NCBI RefSeq assembly: GCF_019511445.1 | Contig: NZ_JAEUAN010000017.1 | Location: 1-64,000 of the forward strand | DNA: 64,000 nt | Direction of reading: 5' to 3' | DNA from: Aliirhizobium wenxiniae | GTDB lineage: Bacteria > Pseudomonadota > Alphaproteobacteria > Rhizobiales > Rhizobiaceae | Part shown: positions 1 to 7,334 of the stretch, piece by piece | Numbering within the stretch: the first letter of the stretch is position 1 | Layout: each line of letters starts with the position of its first letter | Program-made: the position numbers and the translations under genes | Notes under the pieces: generated by a model | Databases searched by the model: none | What the model was told of the DNA's origin: nothing | Seen by the model: the letters and a program-made list of their open reading frames with translations, nothing else

Positions 1-127
1 TGCCATTGTGGTTCGAGCATTACAACATGCTTCACCCGCACAAAGCTTTGGGATATCGCTCACCGCGCGAGTTCTTAAACCGTCAAACAGAAAACTGATC
101 CTGTCCGGTTTTTATGGGGCAACTCCA
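1..127 (+). mobile_element. 3' end of an IS3-family insertion sequence
   Basis: The sequence opens inside the last codons of an IS3-type transposase and runs to a terminal CA at 126-127. Read on the minus strand the end begins TGGAGTTGCCCC, a TG...CA terminus as expected for IS3-family inverted repeats. Immediately beyond it the secreted-protein coding frame starts, so the IS lies inside that gene. The other end of the IS and any target duplication are outside the window. Confidence 0.8.
3..98 (+). CDS. IS3-family transposase OrfB, C-terminal fragment
   Basis: Thirty-one residues are readable before a TGA stop. They include HPHKALGYRSPREF, the highly conserved tail of the DDE integrase-like OrfB of IS3-family elements (typically H-P-H-x-A-L-G-Y-x-S-P-x-E-F). 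The catalytic DDE residues and the frameshifted OrfA lie to the left of the window. The open frame starts at base 3 and is incomplete at its 5' side. Family assignment is firm; the IS3 subgroup cannot be set from this fragment. Confidence 0.85.
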   Translation, partial: PLWFEHYNMLHPHKALGYRSPREFLNRQTEN

Positions 128-1235
128 CTCGGGCCATCGCCGCTGACGACGCAAGACCAATCGCCGTGGCGAAATCGCTATAGGTCATTGCCGCAGATCC
201 TTCTGCGAAGCTACGGCTTGGCGGTGATACCTCCGCGCCCTCTACCGCGCGGTCACCAATGAAAAACTGCTTGTTATCGGCGTTAAAGGTGATGGCGACG
301 CGGGTAACCTCGAAGCTGCGCATATAGGCCCGGTCGCTCATCATGCCGCGTGGTACGTTGGCCCCATCCACATCGCGGGCACGAAATGCACAGGCGTAAT
401 GCCTGCTGCCCGCCTGCTGCGGCATATCCGTAGCAGTTGGTGCGCCCGTGGACCGCTGTCTTCCGCTGACATCGGGCTGGCCACCGGTGCGACAAACATT
501 GAAGCTTTCAATTGCATCGGCCGCGTTATTGAGGCTCAGCACAATCCGCTCTCCATCGGCACTGGTGACTGCCAACTTTCCGCCAGCGGCGACATCGGAC
601 AAAAACCCGGCCCGTAACGGCTGGGTCAGCCAAGCCCCGCCGCCTCCTATGTCGCCATCGACAGCGTACGGCAGGTTGTCATCGACACGCCACGCTGCGC
701 GTTTCGATTTTTTGATAAGCCCGACGGCAAAGCCTCGGTATTCGCTGGTATCTACGGCAGTGAAACCGACGACGACCTCTCCGCTTCGAATGCCGACGGT
801 GCACAAAGTGCCGCCCTCCACACTGTTGGAATGAAACCGCCATCCGTTTTCGGCAGGTGCGTCGGAATGTCGTGCCTGCCCGGCAGGCTCAAAAGGACCG
901 CTTTCTTCGTTGCCGCAGTACGCATTCTTGACGACGCGGCAATCTACTAAAAGCTCATCCAGTTCGGGGTTGTACGCCGGATCTTGTTGATCATTCGTGC
1001 CGAGCGGACCGTAAAAGAATTCGCCGCGCTTTGTGACCCCCGCCTTGCGGCAGGCCGAAGAGTCCCAAGTCATGTCGGTGTAGCAATCGAGGATCTTCCA
1101 GCGCTGCTCGTTCGTCAGCTTGGGGTCGCCCTGTGCGGTCGCTGGCACGGCCATAGACGCCGACGCTAGTATCGCGCCGAGTGCTATCCCCATAAGCCGG
1201 TTGATGCTTCTCTCGTAATTGGCAACCACTCTCAT
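75..1235 (-). CDS. Secreted protein of unknown function, 3' end replaced by an IS
   Basis: A 386-residue product with an N-terminal signal peptide (hydrophobic core about residues 15-33, likely cleavage after ATAQ). The mature part is rich in Gly and Asp with several cysteines, suggesting a periplasmic or secreted fold; I recognise no family. The start overlaps the upstream membrane-protein gene by four bases (ATGA), so the two are translationally coupled. The last 17 or so codons, from 127 down to the stop at 75, come from the terminal repeat of an IS3-family element. The original C-terminus is therefore lost and replaced by a chance tail. It is the last gene of a three-gene operon whose first gene encodes a DUF805-SHOCT membrane protein. 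Function after truncation is unknown. Confidence 0.7.
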   Translation of the reverse strand: MRVVANYERSINRLMGIALGAILASASMAVPATAQGDPKLTNEQRWKILDCYTDMTWDSSACRKAGVTKRGEFFYGPLGTNDQQDPAYNPELDELLVDCRVVKNAYCGNEESGPFEPAGQARHSDAPAENGWRFHSNSVEGGTLCTVGIRSGEVVVGFTAVDTSEYRGFAVGLIKKSKRAAWRVDDNLPYAVDGDIGGGGAWLTQPLRAGFLSDVAAGGKLAVTSADGERIVLSLNNAADAIESFNVCRTGGQPDVSGRQRSTGAPTATDMPQQAGSRHYACAFRARDVDGANVPRGMMSDRAYMRSFEVTRVAITFNADNKQFFIGDRAVEGAEVSPPSRSFAEGSAAMTYSDFATAIGLASSAAMARVELPHKNRTGSVFCLTV

Positions 1236-1612
1236 TGCCCTGCCTCCCGCTGACCAGCTTCGATGTTAGCCGCCGATGAGGCTTGCCGTCTTTTTCGATC
1301 CGAGCGCCACGCGAACAGGGACATAGCTGCAAGCACCAGTGCGAGTACGGCCCAGACCTGAAGGTCGGGAAATTGATCGACGCCGGTGAAGGCGACCAGC
1401 GCGGCCACAAGCAACACCATCCCGCCGATCATTGGCAGGCCGAACGAAAAGGCCCCGCCGACAAACAGGAAGAAACCGGCTGTGATGCCAAAGGCACCGG
1501 CGTCAGCGGTTGCCTGATCTCCGAGCAAGCTTGAGCCTGCGCCGATGGCGCAGGATTGAAGCAGAACCAACAGGCCGAGCATGATGGCGATAATGCCTGT
1601 GGCGGTCTTCAT
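1232..1612 (-). CDS. Small membrane protein of unknown function
   Basis: About 126 residues with four predicted hydrophobic segments: an N-terminal one, two back-to-back in the middle (GITAGFFLFVGG, then GGMVLLVAALVAF), and one near residues 85-102. A short basic, polar cytoplasmic tail follows. I chose the ATG at 1612 because it overlaps the stop of the upstream DUF805 gene as ATGA; an in-frame upstream start at 1624 exists. The 3' end overlaps the next gene, again as ATGA, so the three genes form one tightly coupled unit. No family recognised. It probably acts with the DUF805 protein in the inner membrane (inference from coupling only). Confidence 0.7.
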   Translation of the reverse strand: MKTATGIIAIMLGLLVLLQSCAIGAGSSLLGDQATADAGAFGITAGFFLFVGGAFSFGLPMIGGMVLLVAALVAFTGVDQFPDLQVWAVLALVLAAMSLFAWRSDRKRRQASSAANIEAGQREAGQ

Positions 1613-2127
1613 TGACGGGCACACTTGATAGCATCGGCCTTGAGCCGGTCATATTCGGCAGCATCAATCGCCCCTGCGGCGCGCAGTGACGCGAGCTTTT
1701 CGAGTTGCTCGACCGTTGATGCACCCGAAGTGGCGTCTCGCATTACCGGTGCACCTGTGGCCTGCTGTGAGCCTTTGACGCCGACCGGCGCGCCGAACCG
1801 GTTTGCATCGGGCGTGGAAGCGAGGCAGCCGAACACGACGTAGCAAACCAAGTTCACCAACGGCACGAGCAAGAGCAGCACCAGCCAGCCTGATTTGTCG
1901 GCGTCATGCAGGCGGCGAACAGTGACGGCTAGGCTGGGGATCAAATGGGCAACGTAGACAAGCGCCGTGAACGCCGCCGGTTTGGGTGAGCCAAGGACGG
2001 CGGCGTCGAGCACCACGGCGATGATGCCGAGTACGACGACGGTGAGAGAGAAGAGCCAATACTGCGATCTGGTCGATCTGCCGCTGAAGCTGAAATAGCG
2101 GCGCATTCCATCGAAATAGGCGTTCAT
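1609..2127 (-). CDS. DUF805 membrane protein with C-terminal SHOCT domain
   Basis: The 172-residue product starts with the DUF805 pattern: an aromatic N-terminus (YFSFSGRSTRSQYW), then hydrophobic segments and the signature RRLHDADKSGW near residue 75, followed by another membrane segment. After a linker, the last 35 residues (VEQLEKLASLRAAGAIDAAEYDRLKA) form a SHOCT domain, a short helical hairpin often fused to membrane proteins and thought to mediate oligomerisation. It is the first gene of a three-gene operon, divergent from an Xre regulator at 2254. The shared intergenic region contains a TTGACA box and a GGACTGACAGTCC palindrome, so the regulator probably controls this operon. The biochemical role of DUF805 proteins is not established. 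Confidence 0.85.
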   Translation of the reverse strand: MNAYFDGMRRYFSFSGRSTRSQYWLFSLTVVVLGIIAVVLDAAVLGSPKPAAFTALVYVAHLIPSLAVTVRRLHDADKSGWLVLLLLVPLVNLVCYVVFGCLASTPDANRFGAPVGVKGSQQATGAPVMRDATSGASTVEQLEKLASLRAAGAIDAAEYDRLKADAIKCARQ

Positions 2128-2200
2128 AAATTGTTCCTAAAATTCCCGTGGGCCGATGCGAGCGGTTTACACGTCGATTCACTGCAAGTTGTGGAATATG

Positions 2201-2225
2201 GGACTGACAGTCCGTCGATTGTCAA
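2201..2225 (-). promoter_or_regulatory. Operator palindrome (C-box type) within a minus-strand promoter
   Basis: GGACTGACAGTCC at 2201-2213 is a perfect 13-bp palindrome around one central base. It fits GACTnnnAGTC, the operator pattern of restriction-modification controller proteins. A consensus -35 hexamer TTGACA on the minus strand (2220-2225) lies just upstream of it, so the palindrome falls where the spacer of a promoter for the DUF805 operon would be. The -10 is weak (CCATAT or CATATT at non-optimal spacing), as expected for an activated or tightly controlled promoter. The nearby Xre protein (2254-2520) is the natural candidate ligand. Confidence 0.5.
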
Positions 2226-2253
2226 GCGCTCTATATGGCCTTTTCGCGTCATC

Positions 2254-2520
2254 ATGGATGCACGCAAACTCATCGGCTGGAACGTTCGTAAGCTTCGAGT
2301 GGAACTCGGGCTCTCGCAGGAAAGGGTCGCCCACGAGGCGGATATCGACCGCTCGTATGTCGGTCGTATCGAGCGCGGCGAGGAGAACATGACCATCAGC
2401 GTTTTGGAGGCAATCGCGGCGGCCTTGAAGGTGCCGGTAAGTGCGCTTTTCCAAGAGTTCGAAACTGGTTCTGGGAAACCGCCACCCTTGCGGTCGGGCC
2501 GAAAGCCAAGCTCGAAATAA
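2254..2520 (+). CDS. Xre-family regulator resembling restriction-modification controller (C) proteins
   Basis: I start this gene at the ATG at 2254 because the frame upstream of it reads through the operator region and lacks a convincing start. The 88-residue product is almost entirely one HTH_3 domain (residues 5-62), with helix-turn-helix around LGLSQERVAHEADIDRSYVG and the IERGEENMTI segment typical of C proteins and SinR/Xre-like repressors. The C-terminus is polar. It is divergent from the DUF805 operon and a GACTnnnAGTC palindrome lies between them, which suggests autoregulation plus control of the operon. No methyltransferase or restriction endonuclease is nearby, so it would be an orphan C-type regulator. 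Confidence 0.8.
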   Translation: MDARKLIGWNVRKLRVELGLSQERVAHEADIDRSYVGRIERGEENMTISVLEAIAAALKVPVSALFQEFETGSGKPPPLRSGRKPSSK

Positions 2521-2548
2521 AAAAAGGCTGCGAGAGTATCGCAGCCTT
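2519..2548 (-). terminator. Intrinsic terminator of the 3673-2580 operon
   Basis: A 10-bp perfect stem (2524-2533 with 2539-2548) and a 5-base loop are followed, on the minus strand, by a run of eight or so U residues. It terminates leftward transcripts from the DUF3768 gene and sits against the end of the convergent Xre gene. Confidence 0.8.
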
Positions 2549-2579
2549 GGAGGTGAGTTGGGCTTCACGGCGAGCATGA

Positions 2580-2984
2580 TCAATACTCATCATCGCGCAT
2601 GACGGTGATGACCCGGCGGGTTAGTGTTTCATCGGCGGGGTCCGGCGAGCCATGGACGAGATCGGCGTCATAGTAGTCGATCTTCCAGTAGTAGCTTGCG
2701 CCGCCGACATCGACACGACCGAAGTCGTGCTCACCAAAGGGGTCGTTATCGGTATCGAACTCTTGGTAGGCCTGCACTCGCCGCAATAGCTCAGCGCGGT
2801 CGGCCTCATCCAGCGCTTGGACACCCGCCGTGATGACGATACGCCCGCCGACGAAGTTCCGGCGTAACGTGTCATTGAGGGCACGAACGTGACGAGCGGC
2901 GGCAGTTTGATTAGCCTCCGGCGGGTTGCCGGTGACGCCGCTGGCGCCCGGTCCGGCGGGGCGATGAGTGGCCGCCGGCATCAT
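2580..2984 (-). CDS. DUF3768 family protein
   Basis: The 134-residue protein contains the DUF3768 hallmarks: a segment LNDTLRRNFVGGRIVITAGV, then DNDPFGEHDFG and WKIDYYDADLVHGSPDP near residues 80-115, and a C-terminal RRVITVMRDDEY. DUF3768 proteins are small cytoplasmic proteins common on alphaproteobacterial plasmids and integrated elements. Their function is not known. The start ATG overlaps the stop of the upstream 230-codon gene (ATGA), so both are on one transcript that ends at the terminator around 2524-2548. Its presence supports an element or plasmid origin for this region. Confidence 0.85.
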   Translation of the reverse strand: MMPAATHRPAGPGASGVTGNPPEANQTAAARHVRALNDTLRRNFVGGRIVITAGVQALDEADRAELLRRVQAYQEFDTDNDPFGEHDFGRVDVGGASYYWKIDYYDADLVHGSPDPADETLTRRVITVMRDDEY

Positions 2985-3673
2985 TCCGGCGCCTCTGTCG
3001 CGAGCTCAGGGTGCAGAAGGCCGATGTCGGTGACGTAGCGCGTAAAGGATTCAACTTCCGGCCAGTCGCGCCATTGCAGCAAATAGTGACTGTCGGCCTG
3101 CACCTTGATCACCTTGCACTCGTACCAGCCTTCAGAGGGGCCGTCCGAAGCCAACACGACGTCGCCAACCGCTATCTTGCGCCAATCGAATAGCTTACGC
3201 GGCGGCGCTTCGCCCTTGCTGGCTTCCGCGTAGTCTGCGCTGGCGCCAGCTGCGTCGTGAACACGTTGGGCGGCGGCTGTCAGGTAGTCGTCGCTCAGGT
3301 GGGCCGCCAACACGTCGTATGTCGAGCGCTTCACGAACGGTACGAACGCCTTGCCGCTTTCGAACAATTTGCCCTGTGGCAACGTTACGGCGATCGCGGC
3401 AAGGTCGTCGGCGACCTCTACGAGGGCCATGCCCATGAGCTCGGCGGCGGCGGCGGCGGCGTCTGCATGGTCTGCGGCGAACCATGACGCGTGAGGTTTT
3501 CCCTTGTCATCAAGCCCTACCATGATGAAAGCTGGCGCACGGGTGCCAGACTCGGCAACAAGCTCGGAAACCTTGACGGCGTCTGAAGCGGGTAGTGGCG
3601 GTTGCCCGAGGATGGAAAGCGAAGGTAGCGAAATGCCAGGCTTCGTAGGTGAAGGGTACGAGGTGAGGTTCAT
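2981..3673 (-). CDS. Unknown protein of the integrated element
   Basis: The product has 230 residues and no family I recognise. It begins with a proline/serine-rich stretch (residues 1-35), continues with an alanine-rich alpha/beta region (35-160), and ends with a segment of about 60 residues (FDWRKIAVGDVVLASDG ... GWYECKVIKV ... WRDWPE). The spacing of beta strands and tryptophans there recalls small SH3/Tudor-like barrels; this is only an impression. A ribosome-binding site AAGGATG lies 7 bases before the ATG. The gene follows a consensus-like promoter and an attenuator-like hairpin, and it is translationally coupled to DUF3768. Confidence 0.65.
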   Translation of the reverse strand: MNLTSYPSPTKPGISLPSLSILGQPPLPASDAVKVSELVAESGTRAPAFIMVGLDDKGKPHASWFAADHADAAAAAAELMGMALVEVADDLAAIAVTLPQGKLFESGKAFVPFVKRSTYDVLAAHLSDDYLTAAAQRVHDAAGASADYAEASKGEAPPRKLFDWRKIAVGDVVLASDGPSEGWYECKVIKVQADSHYLLQWRDWPEVESFTRYVTDIGLLHPELATEAPE

Positions 3674-3688
3674 GTTGCATCCTTAAAC

Positions 3689-3713
3689 AAAAAAGAGCGC
3701 CACGAGGGCGCCC
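3689..3713 (-). terminator. Terminator or attenuator hairpin just upstream of the 3673 gene
   Basis: On the minus strand GGGCGCC and GGCGCTC pair (3707-3713 with 3695-3701, one G-U) around a 5-base loop, followed by six U residues and then, 15 bases later, the start codon of the 3673 gene. It could terminate transcripts from the 4641-3859 gene. It also lies downstream of the promoter at 3791-3819, so it may act as an attenuator in that leader. Confidence 0.6.
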
Positions 3714-3780
3714 TAAGCGATTCAAAACGATAGTCGTTCAGCTGACCGACAGCCCAGCATCAGCCTTTGATTGACCGGTC

Positions 3781-3819
3781 GAACGATGTTGTTGTATGCA
3801 AAATATCGTTCTATGTCAA
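3781..3819 (-). promoter_or_regulatory. Sigma70-type promoter overlapped by an inverted repeat operator
   Basis: On the minus strand TTGACA (3814-3819), a 17-bp spacer and TACAAC (3791-3796) form a good sigma70-type promoter. An inverted repeat with 7-bp arms, GAACGAT (3805-3811 on the minus strand) and ATCGTTC (3781-3787), brackets the core with a 17-base gap. A related AACGA-TAG-TCGTT palindrome occurs at 3726-3738 in the leader. Three related half-site clusters around one promoter suggest repressor control of the downstream 230-codon gene and DUF3768. Confidence 0.6.
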
Positions 3820-3858
3820 TATCTTAGGTTGTGTTTGGACGCAGTGCTGAACTCGCGG

Positions 3859-4641
3859 TTAGCTTGATATCATCCGTTCGCCTTCACCCTCGACGAAGAG
3901 AAGTTGCTCGAAACTCCACTTTTTCAGGATTTCCTTCAACTCCATCTCCGCGCAGAAATCCAAGGCTATCGGATAGCACGTTGAGTATTCATGTTCGGTG
4001 TTGAGCTGGCGGTCCGGGACACTGAATGTTTCGAACAATGTTTCGATGAAATCCTCTGGGTTCACCTTCTGAAAGCGCATGACCGGCACGTTTCCCACCA
4101 CCCGCTCGTACTCTCGTGCCAGCTTCAGCTCGAGGGCTTCCAGCTCTTTCCTGCCGCAGCCCCAGATCAGGAAATCCGCCTTGATAAGGAACATACCGCC
4201 TGAATTGAGAAATCTGTACGGCCTGAAGCTACCAGCGATATGCGCCTTCGGAAGCCTTCGGCGGACAGCTCCAGCGATAGCTACAAGGTCAGTTTCGTCG
4301 TCGAAGTTGTCGAACGGTTCCGCGACGAGCACATCAGCAGAGATGAAGACCCGGTATACCTGCTCCTCAGGCGGCTGTGCCTCCGAAGCCTTCAGGACGA
4401 ACGGCAGGCGCTGGAGGAGCTGAGTGGGGTCCGGCCCGGAGGCGGCAACGGCTGTACGCCGATACCACTCGAGATCTGTCGCAGCGTCGCCTGGATGGAC
4501 GTGGTCTGGCGCAAACCTCATACGATTCGCATGACGCTGATGGTTATCGATGAACTGCATGACCAGTTGTGATGTGTTCACTTCCTTGATCCTTTTGGAC
4601 TTTCTGTCGATGAGGTGAAACCGGCGTGATGGCATGTACAT
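3859..4641 (-). CDS. Unknown protein of the integrated element
   Basis: The open frame gives 260 residues; an ATG six bases inside (4635, MPSRR...) is an equally good start. The product is soluble, with no signal peptide or membrane segment. It is basic at the N-terminus and mixed alpha/beta further on (for example EEQVYRVFISADVLVAEPFDNF, then FLIWGCGRKELEALELKLAREYERVVG). I recognise no family. It lies 190 bp downstream of the primase-helicase gene in the same orientation, so it may belong to the replication module or be cargo. Confidence 0.6.
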   Translation of the reverse strand: MYMPSRRFHLIDRKSKRIKEVNTSQLVMQFIDNHQRHANRMRFAPDHVHPGDAATDLEWYRRTAVAASGPDPTQLLQRLPFVLKASEAQPPEEQVYRVFISADVLVAEPFDNFDDETDLVAIAGAVRRRLPKAHIAGSFRPYRFLNSGGMFLIKADFLIWGCGRKELEALELKLAREYERVVGNVPVMRFQKVNPEDFIETLFETFSVPDRQLNTEHEYSTCYPIALDFCAEMELKEILKKWSFEQLLFVEGEGERMISS

Positions 4642-4831
4642 GCCAGCCCAGCTAGTGAGGTCGTTCGATCAGTCCGGCGTGCCAATTCCGACAGTTGCTG
4701 TCGTCAGGTCGGTGGTGGTGACGGTAGTGAAGGCAAGGTTCAAAGGGTGATCAATAAACCCCATACCCAACTCGTAATTACCGAAATTCATCGTCACTTT
4801 TGACACCACCACCGCCGCCTAGTGGCTGGCG

Positions 4832-6925
4832 CTAGAGCGAGACGGATAGGCCGAGGAAGACCATGCCCTTGTTGCGCTTAACGGCCTTATGGCCGCACGA
4901 CTCGACGTTACGCTGGAAGCTCTGGCGTTGCTGCGCCATGGTGATGCCCTGCTGACGGCACCAGGTCTCATACCGGCTATACAGATCGGCGACCAAAACG
5001 CTGCCACCAGCCTTCGTAGTCTCTTGAAGGAAGGCAGGAATGGGATTTGCGTCCATCAAGAAGCGCTCGGTCGCGCGCTTCACCGCAATCGGTTTGCTCA
5101 GCCGCCAACCAGCACGGATCAAACGACCGTAGCCTGAGATGGCGTGGTTCAGCACGCCAGAAAGCTCCGTCTGCTTGATCCGCTCGAACAACGTTCGGTC
5201 CTGTTGGCCCTCATCAAAATGGACAGTGAACGGCACGACCTGAAGACGGCGGCGCATCCCCTCGCTCAGGTCGATGATGGTGGGCGGATTGTTGCAGAGT
5301 AGCAGTGGAAACGCGCGGTTCAGGAAGTTGTACGGGTCGCCAAATTTTTTCTCTGCTGACAGGAGCTTTTCTTCGCTGATCTTCTTTAATTCACCGTCAG
5401 GCAGTCGGGTACCCGTGGGCACGTCATCATCAAGAAAAAGAAGACGACCGAACAGTGCATTCATGGAGAATTGGTTGTGGCCAAGGTTCTTGACGCTCAT
5501 CGACGCTACGGCCTCGGTGCCGAGCATATGCGCGAGGAGCCCAGCCAGGGCTGACTTGCCGTTGCTGCCGAAACCTTTCCATATCATGACCAGGGCGATT
5601 GGGCGTCTTGGCTGCAGGACGTAGGCAAACACCTCGTGAAGGTAAGAAATCACGTCGGCGGTCTCAGCCGGAAACATCTCCTCGAGGGTTTTGTCGAACA
5701 ACGGCGAGGTCGCCTTCGGATCGTAATCGATATCGAGATAGTGCCGAAGGTAAGACGCCGCCTGATGAGGCTTCAGTTCCACCGTGCCATCAGAGTTGAG
5801 CCATAACTCACCGTTACGAAGATTGAGTGCCGATAGTGGAGGGCTATTGAAACGTAGCGGGTCACCTGCAACGGTAGTCATCGCCACCAAGAGTTCTAAC
5901 ACCTGCTTCAGCAGCGACACTGTCGGCACACGGGCACGGTCGTTGCTTCTTTTGTATACCTCGTAGATTTTTTGCTTCAGGACAGCAGGCGGTAGAATGC
6001 ACCATTTCTTGCCATCGAATTGCCAGAAGGAGCCGTTTGCTGCATGAAGCAAATGTTTGCCGCCCGCAAATTCTGTCTCGAGCACCAGTGATGCGTATGC
6101 CTCCCCTGGATCAGCGTCCCTGTCAACAGGCGAATAGCGCATGACGCTCTGGACGATCCTGATAACCTCCTGAGTGTCGAGAGGCGGATGGTATTTGCCG
6201 TTCTCAGCATTTGCCAAAAGAAGGAGTTCGCCCTCTTTCATGCCATTGCGGACGTGAAGGCCCAAATATTGCGTAAGCGCATCGTTGCGGCCGCCTTCAA
6301 CCACCGATATCTCGGAAGGTGTAAGGCTGACGGCCTGTTCTACTCTAGCCGTACGTGTAACAAAGGCATCTCTCAACCAAGTAGAAGGCGGCAAGGCAAC
6401 TGCCTCCATGGTGCGCCCCTTGAAGAAAATATAGCGTTGGCCACTTGGGTGTATGCTCTCTGGCCCGACGGCATAACCACCGTCCCCGCGGATATCCAGA
6501 CCGGGCCCTAGCTTGCTTGCCGAATTACGGAAAAAGCCGTCTTCATCTCGAAAGTAGCGGTGGTAGCCATCAGCGGTTTTGACGGTTGGCATCATCGGAA
6601 AACCCGACACTTCCAGTCTAAGGCGCTTTAACGACTCTATGCCTACCTTGCCGTCCACGTCCAGGACTACCAGCTTCGATGGAGGTCCGGTTACTAAACC
6701 ATAATTTGCGTCAGGGTTCTGGTTAAAGAACGCACGGAGCTCGCTTTCTTCTGTGATGAATTTGCGCGAACTGTAGCCGGGATAGGGCTGCTTCGAGCGA
6801 GGCTTCAGTGGAACGATAGCGATGCCCATAAGCAAGAATTTCAAAGCCATATCGAGGATCGGCACGATTTTTTTGTAAGCGTCGGGTAGGATCAGGCGAG
6901 GTTTTTCACTCACGGTTTTCTCCAT
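4832..6925 (-). CDS. PrimPol - PriCT - SF3 helicase (phage/plasmid primase, P4 type)
   Basis: The 697-residue protein has three parts. Residues about 20-190 form an archaeo-eukaryotic-type primase-polymerase domain, with the metal-binding motif VVLDVDG (D89/D91), the TADGYHRYF motif and LDIRGDGGYAVGP. Residues about 200-265 (EGGRNDALTQYLGLHVRNGM ... PPL) match a PriCT_1 domain. The C-terminal half contains a D5_N-like region and an SF3 helicase, with Walker A GFGSNGKSAL near residue 453, Walker B RLLFLDDDVP, and a sensor segment PLLLCNNPPTI. Such proteins initiate replication of P4-like satellites, phages and integrative elements. The gene sits downstream of an AlpA-like gene, a common satellite arrangement. 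All key residues appear intact. Confidence 0.9.
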   Translation of the reverse strand: MEKTVSEKPRLILPDAYKKIVPILDMALKFLLMGIAIVPLKPRSKQPYPGYSSRKFITEESELRAFFNQNPDANYGLVTGPPSKLVVLDVDGKVGIESLKRLRLEVSGFPMMPTVKTADGYHRYFRDEDGFFRNSASKLGPGLDIRGDGGYAVGPESIHPSGQRYIFFKGRTMEAVALPPSTWLRDAFVTRTARVEQAVSLTPSEISVVEGGRNDALTQYLGLHVRNGMKEGELLLLANAENGKYHPPLDTQEVIRIVQSVMRYSPVDRDADPGEAYASLVLETEFAGGKHLLHAANGSFWQFDGKKWCILPPAVLKQKIYEVYKRSNDRARVPTVSLLKQVLELLVAMTTVAGDPLRFNSPPLSALNLRNGELWLNSDGTVELKPHQAASYLRHYLDIDYDPKATSPLFDKTLEEMFPAETADVISYLHEVFAYVLQPRRPIALVMIWKGFGSNGKSALAGLLAHMLGTEAVASMSVKNLGHNQFSMNALFGRLLFLDDDVPTGTRLPDGELKKISEEKLLSAEKKFGDPYNFLNRAFPLLLCNNPPTIIDLSEGMRRRLQVVPFTVHFDEGQQDRTLFERIKQTELSGVLNHAISGYGRLIRAGWRLSKPIAVKRATERFLMDANPIPAFLQETTKAGGSVLVADLYSRYETWCRQQGITMAQQRQSFQRNVESCGHKAVKRNKGMVFLGLSVSL

Positions 6926-7000
6926 TAAATTGGACGCAGTTTCACACTCGGAGAAGCGATGGCTCCGGCGGTTGCGGCTGCGATGAGGGGTTGGGAAATC

Positions 7001-7034
7001 GGGTGACGCCGTCGTTTACGAGGCAGCGTCACCC
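7001..7034. repeat. Inverted repeat between the AlpA-like gene and the primase gene
   Basis: GGGTGACGC (7001-7009) and GCGTCACCC (7026-7034) form a perfect 9-bp hairpin with a 16-base loop in the short gap between the two genes. No U-tract follows on either strand, so it is more likely a regulatory site or an mRNA structure in the primase leader than a terminator. Confidence 0.4.
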
Positions 7035-7049
7035 CTTTACTGCAGTCGT

Positions 7050-7247
7050 TTACTTCTGTTCAGGCTCGTAAAGAGCTCTGATAGCGCGCGCATCATAGCA
7101 AGTCGTTCGCGGTCCAAGGCGGATCGGTTGCGGATATACTCCCGCCTTGACCCCCAAATGCCACGCACTCTTACTTACCGGGATTGGACCATCAGGTCCG
7201 AGGACTTGGCTCAGTCGAACCAGACCTTCCTTCGGAAATGCCTTCAT
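7050..7247 (-). CDS. AlpA/excisionase-like small HTH protein
   Basis: The 65-residue reading from the ATG at 7247 (RBS AAAGGAG about 11 bases upstream) contains LVRLSQVLGPDGPIPVSKSAWHLGVKAGVYP followed by PIRLGPRTTCYDARAIRALY. This matches the MerR-like winged HTH plan of AlpA/Xis regulators, where the C-terminal 'W/Y-x-x-x-x-I' segment is the wing and recognition end. An in-frame TTG at 7295 would add 16 residues but has no ribosome-binding site. AlpA-type proteins act as recombination directionality factors or activators of integrase and replication genes in P4-like elements. The position just upstream of the PrimPol-helicase gene fits that role. Confidence 0.75.
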   Translation of the reverse strand: MKAFPKEGLVRLSQVLGPDGPIPVSKSAWHLGVKAGVYPQPIRLGPRTTCYDARAIRALYEPEQK

Positions 7248-7334
7248 CGGCGTCGTCACTCCTTTCGTTTGACAAGGAGAGACGTAGATTGACAATTAGC
7301 TCAATAAAATTGGTGGGGAGACGAATGTGCCGAA

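Noticed and set aside
8..262. 84-codon plus-strand frame at the left edge
   Set aside because: It is in another frame than the IS3 transposase tail, whose conserved HPHKALGYRSPREF sequence shows the true frame.
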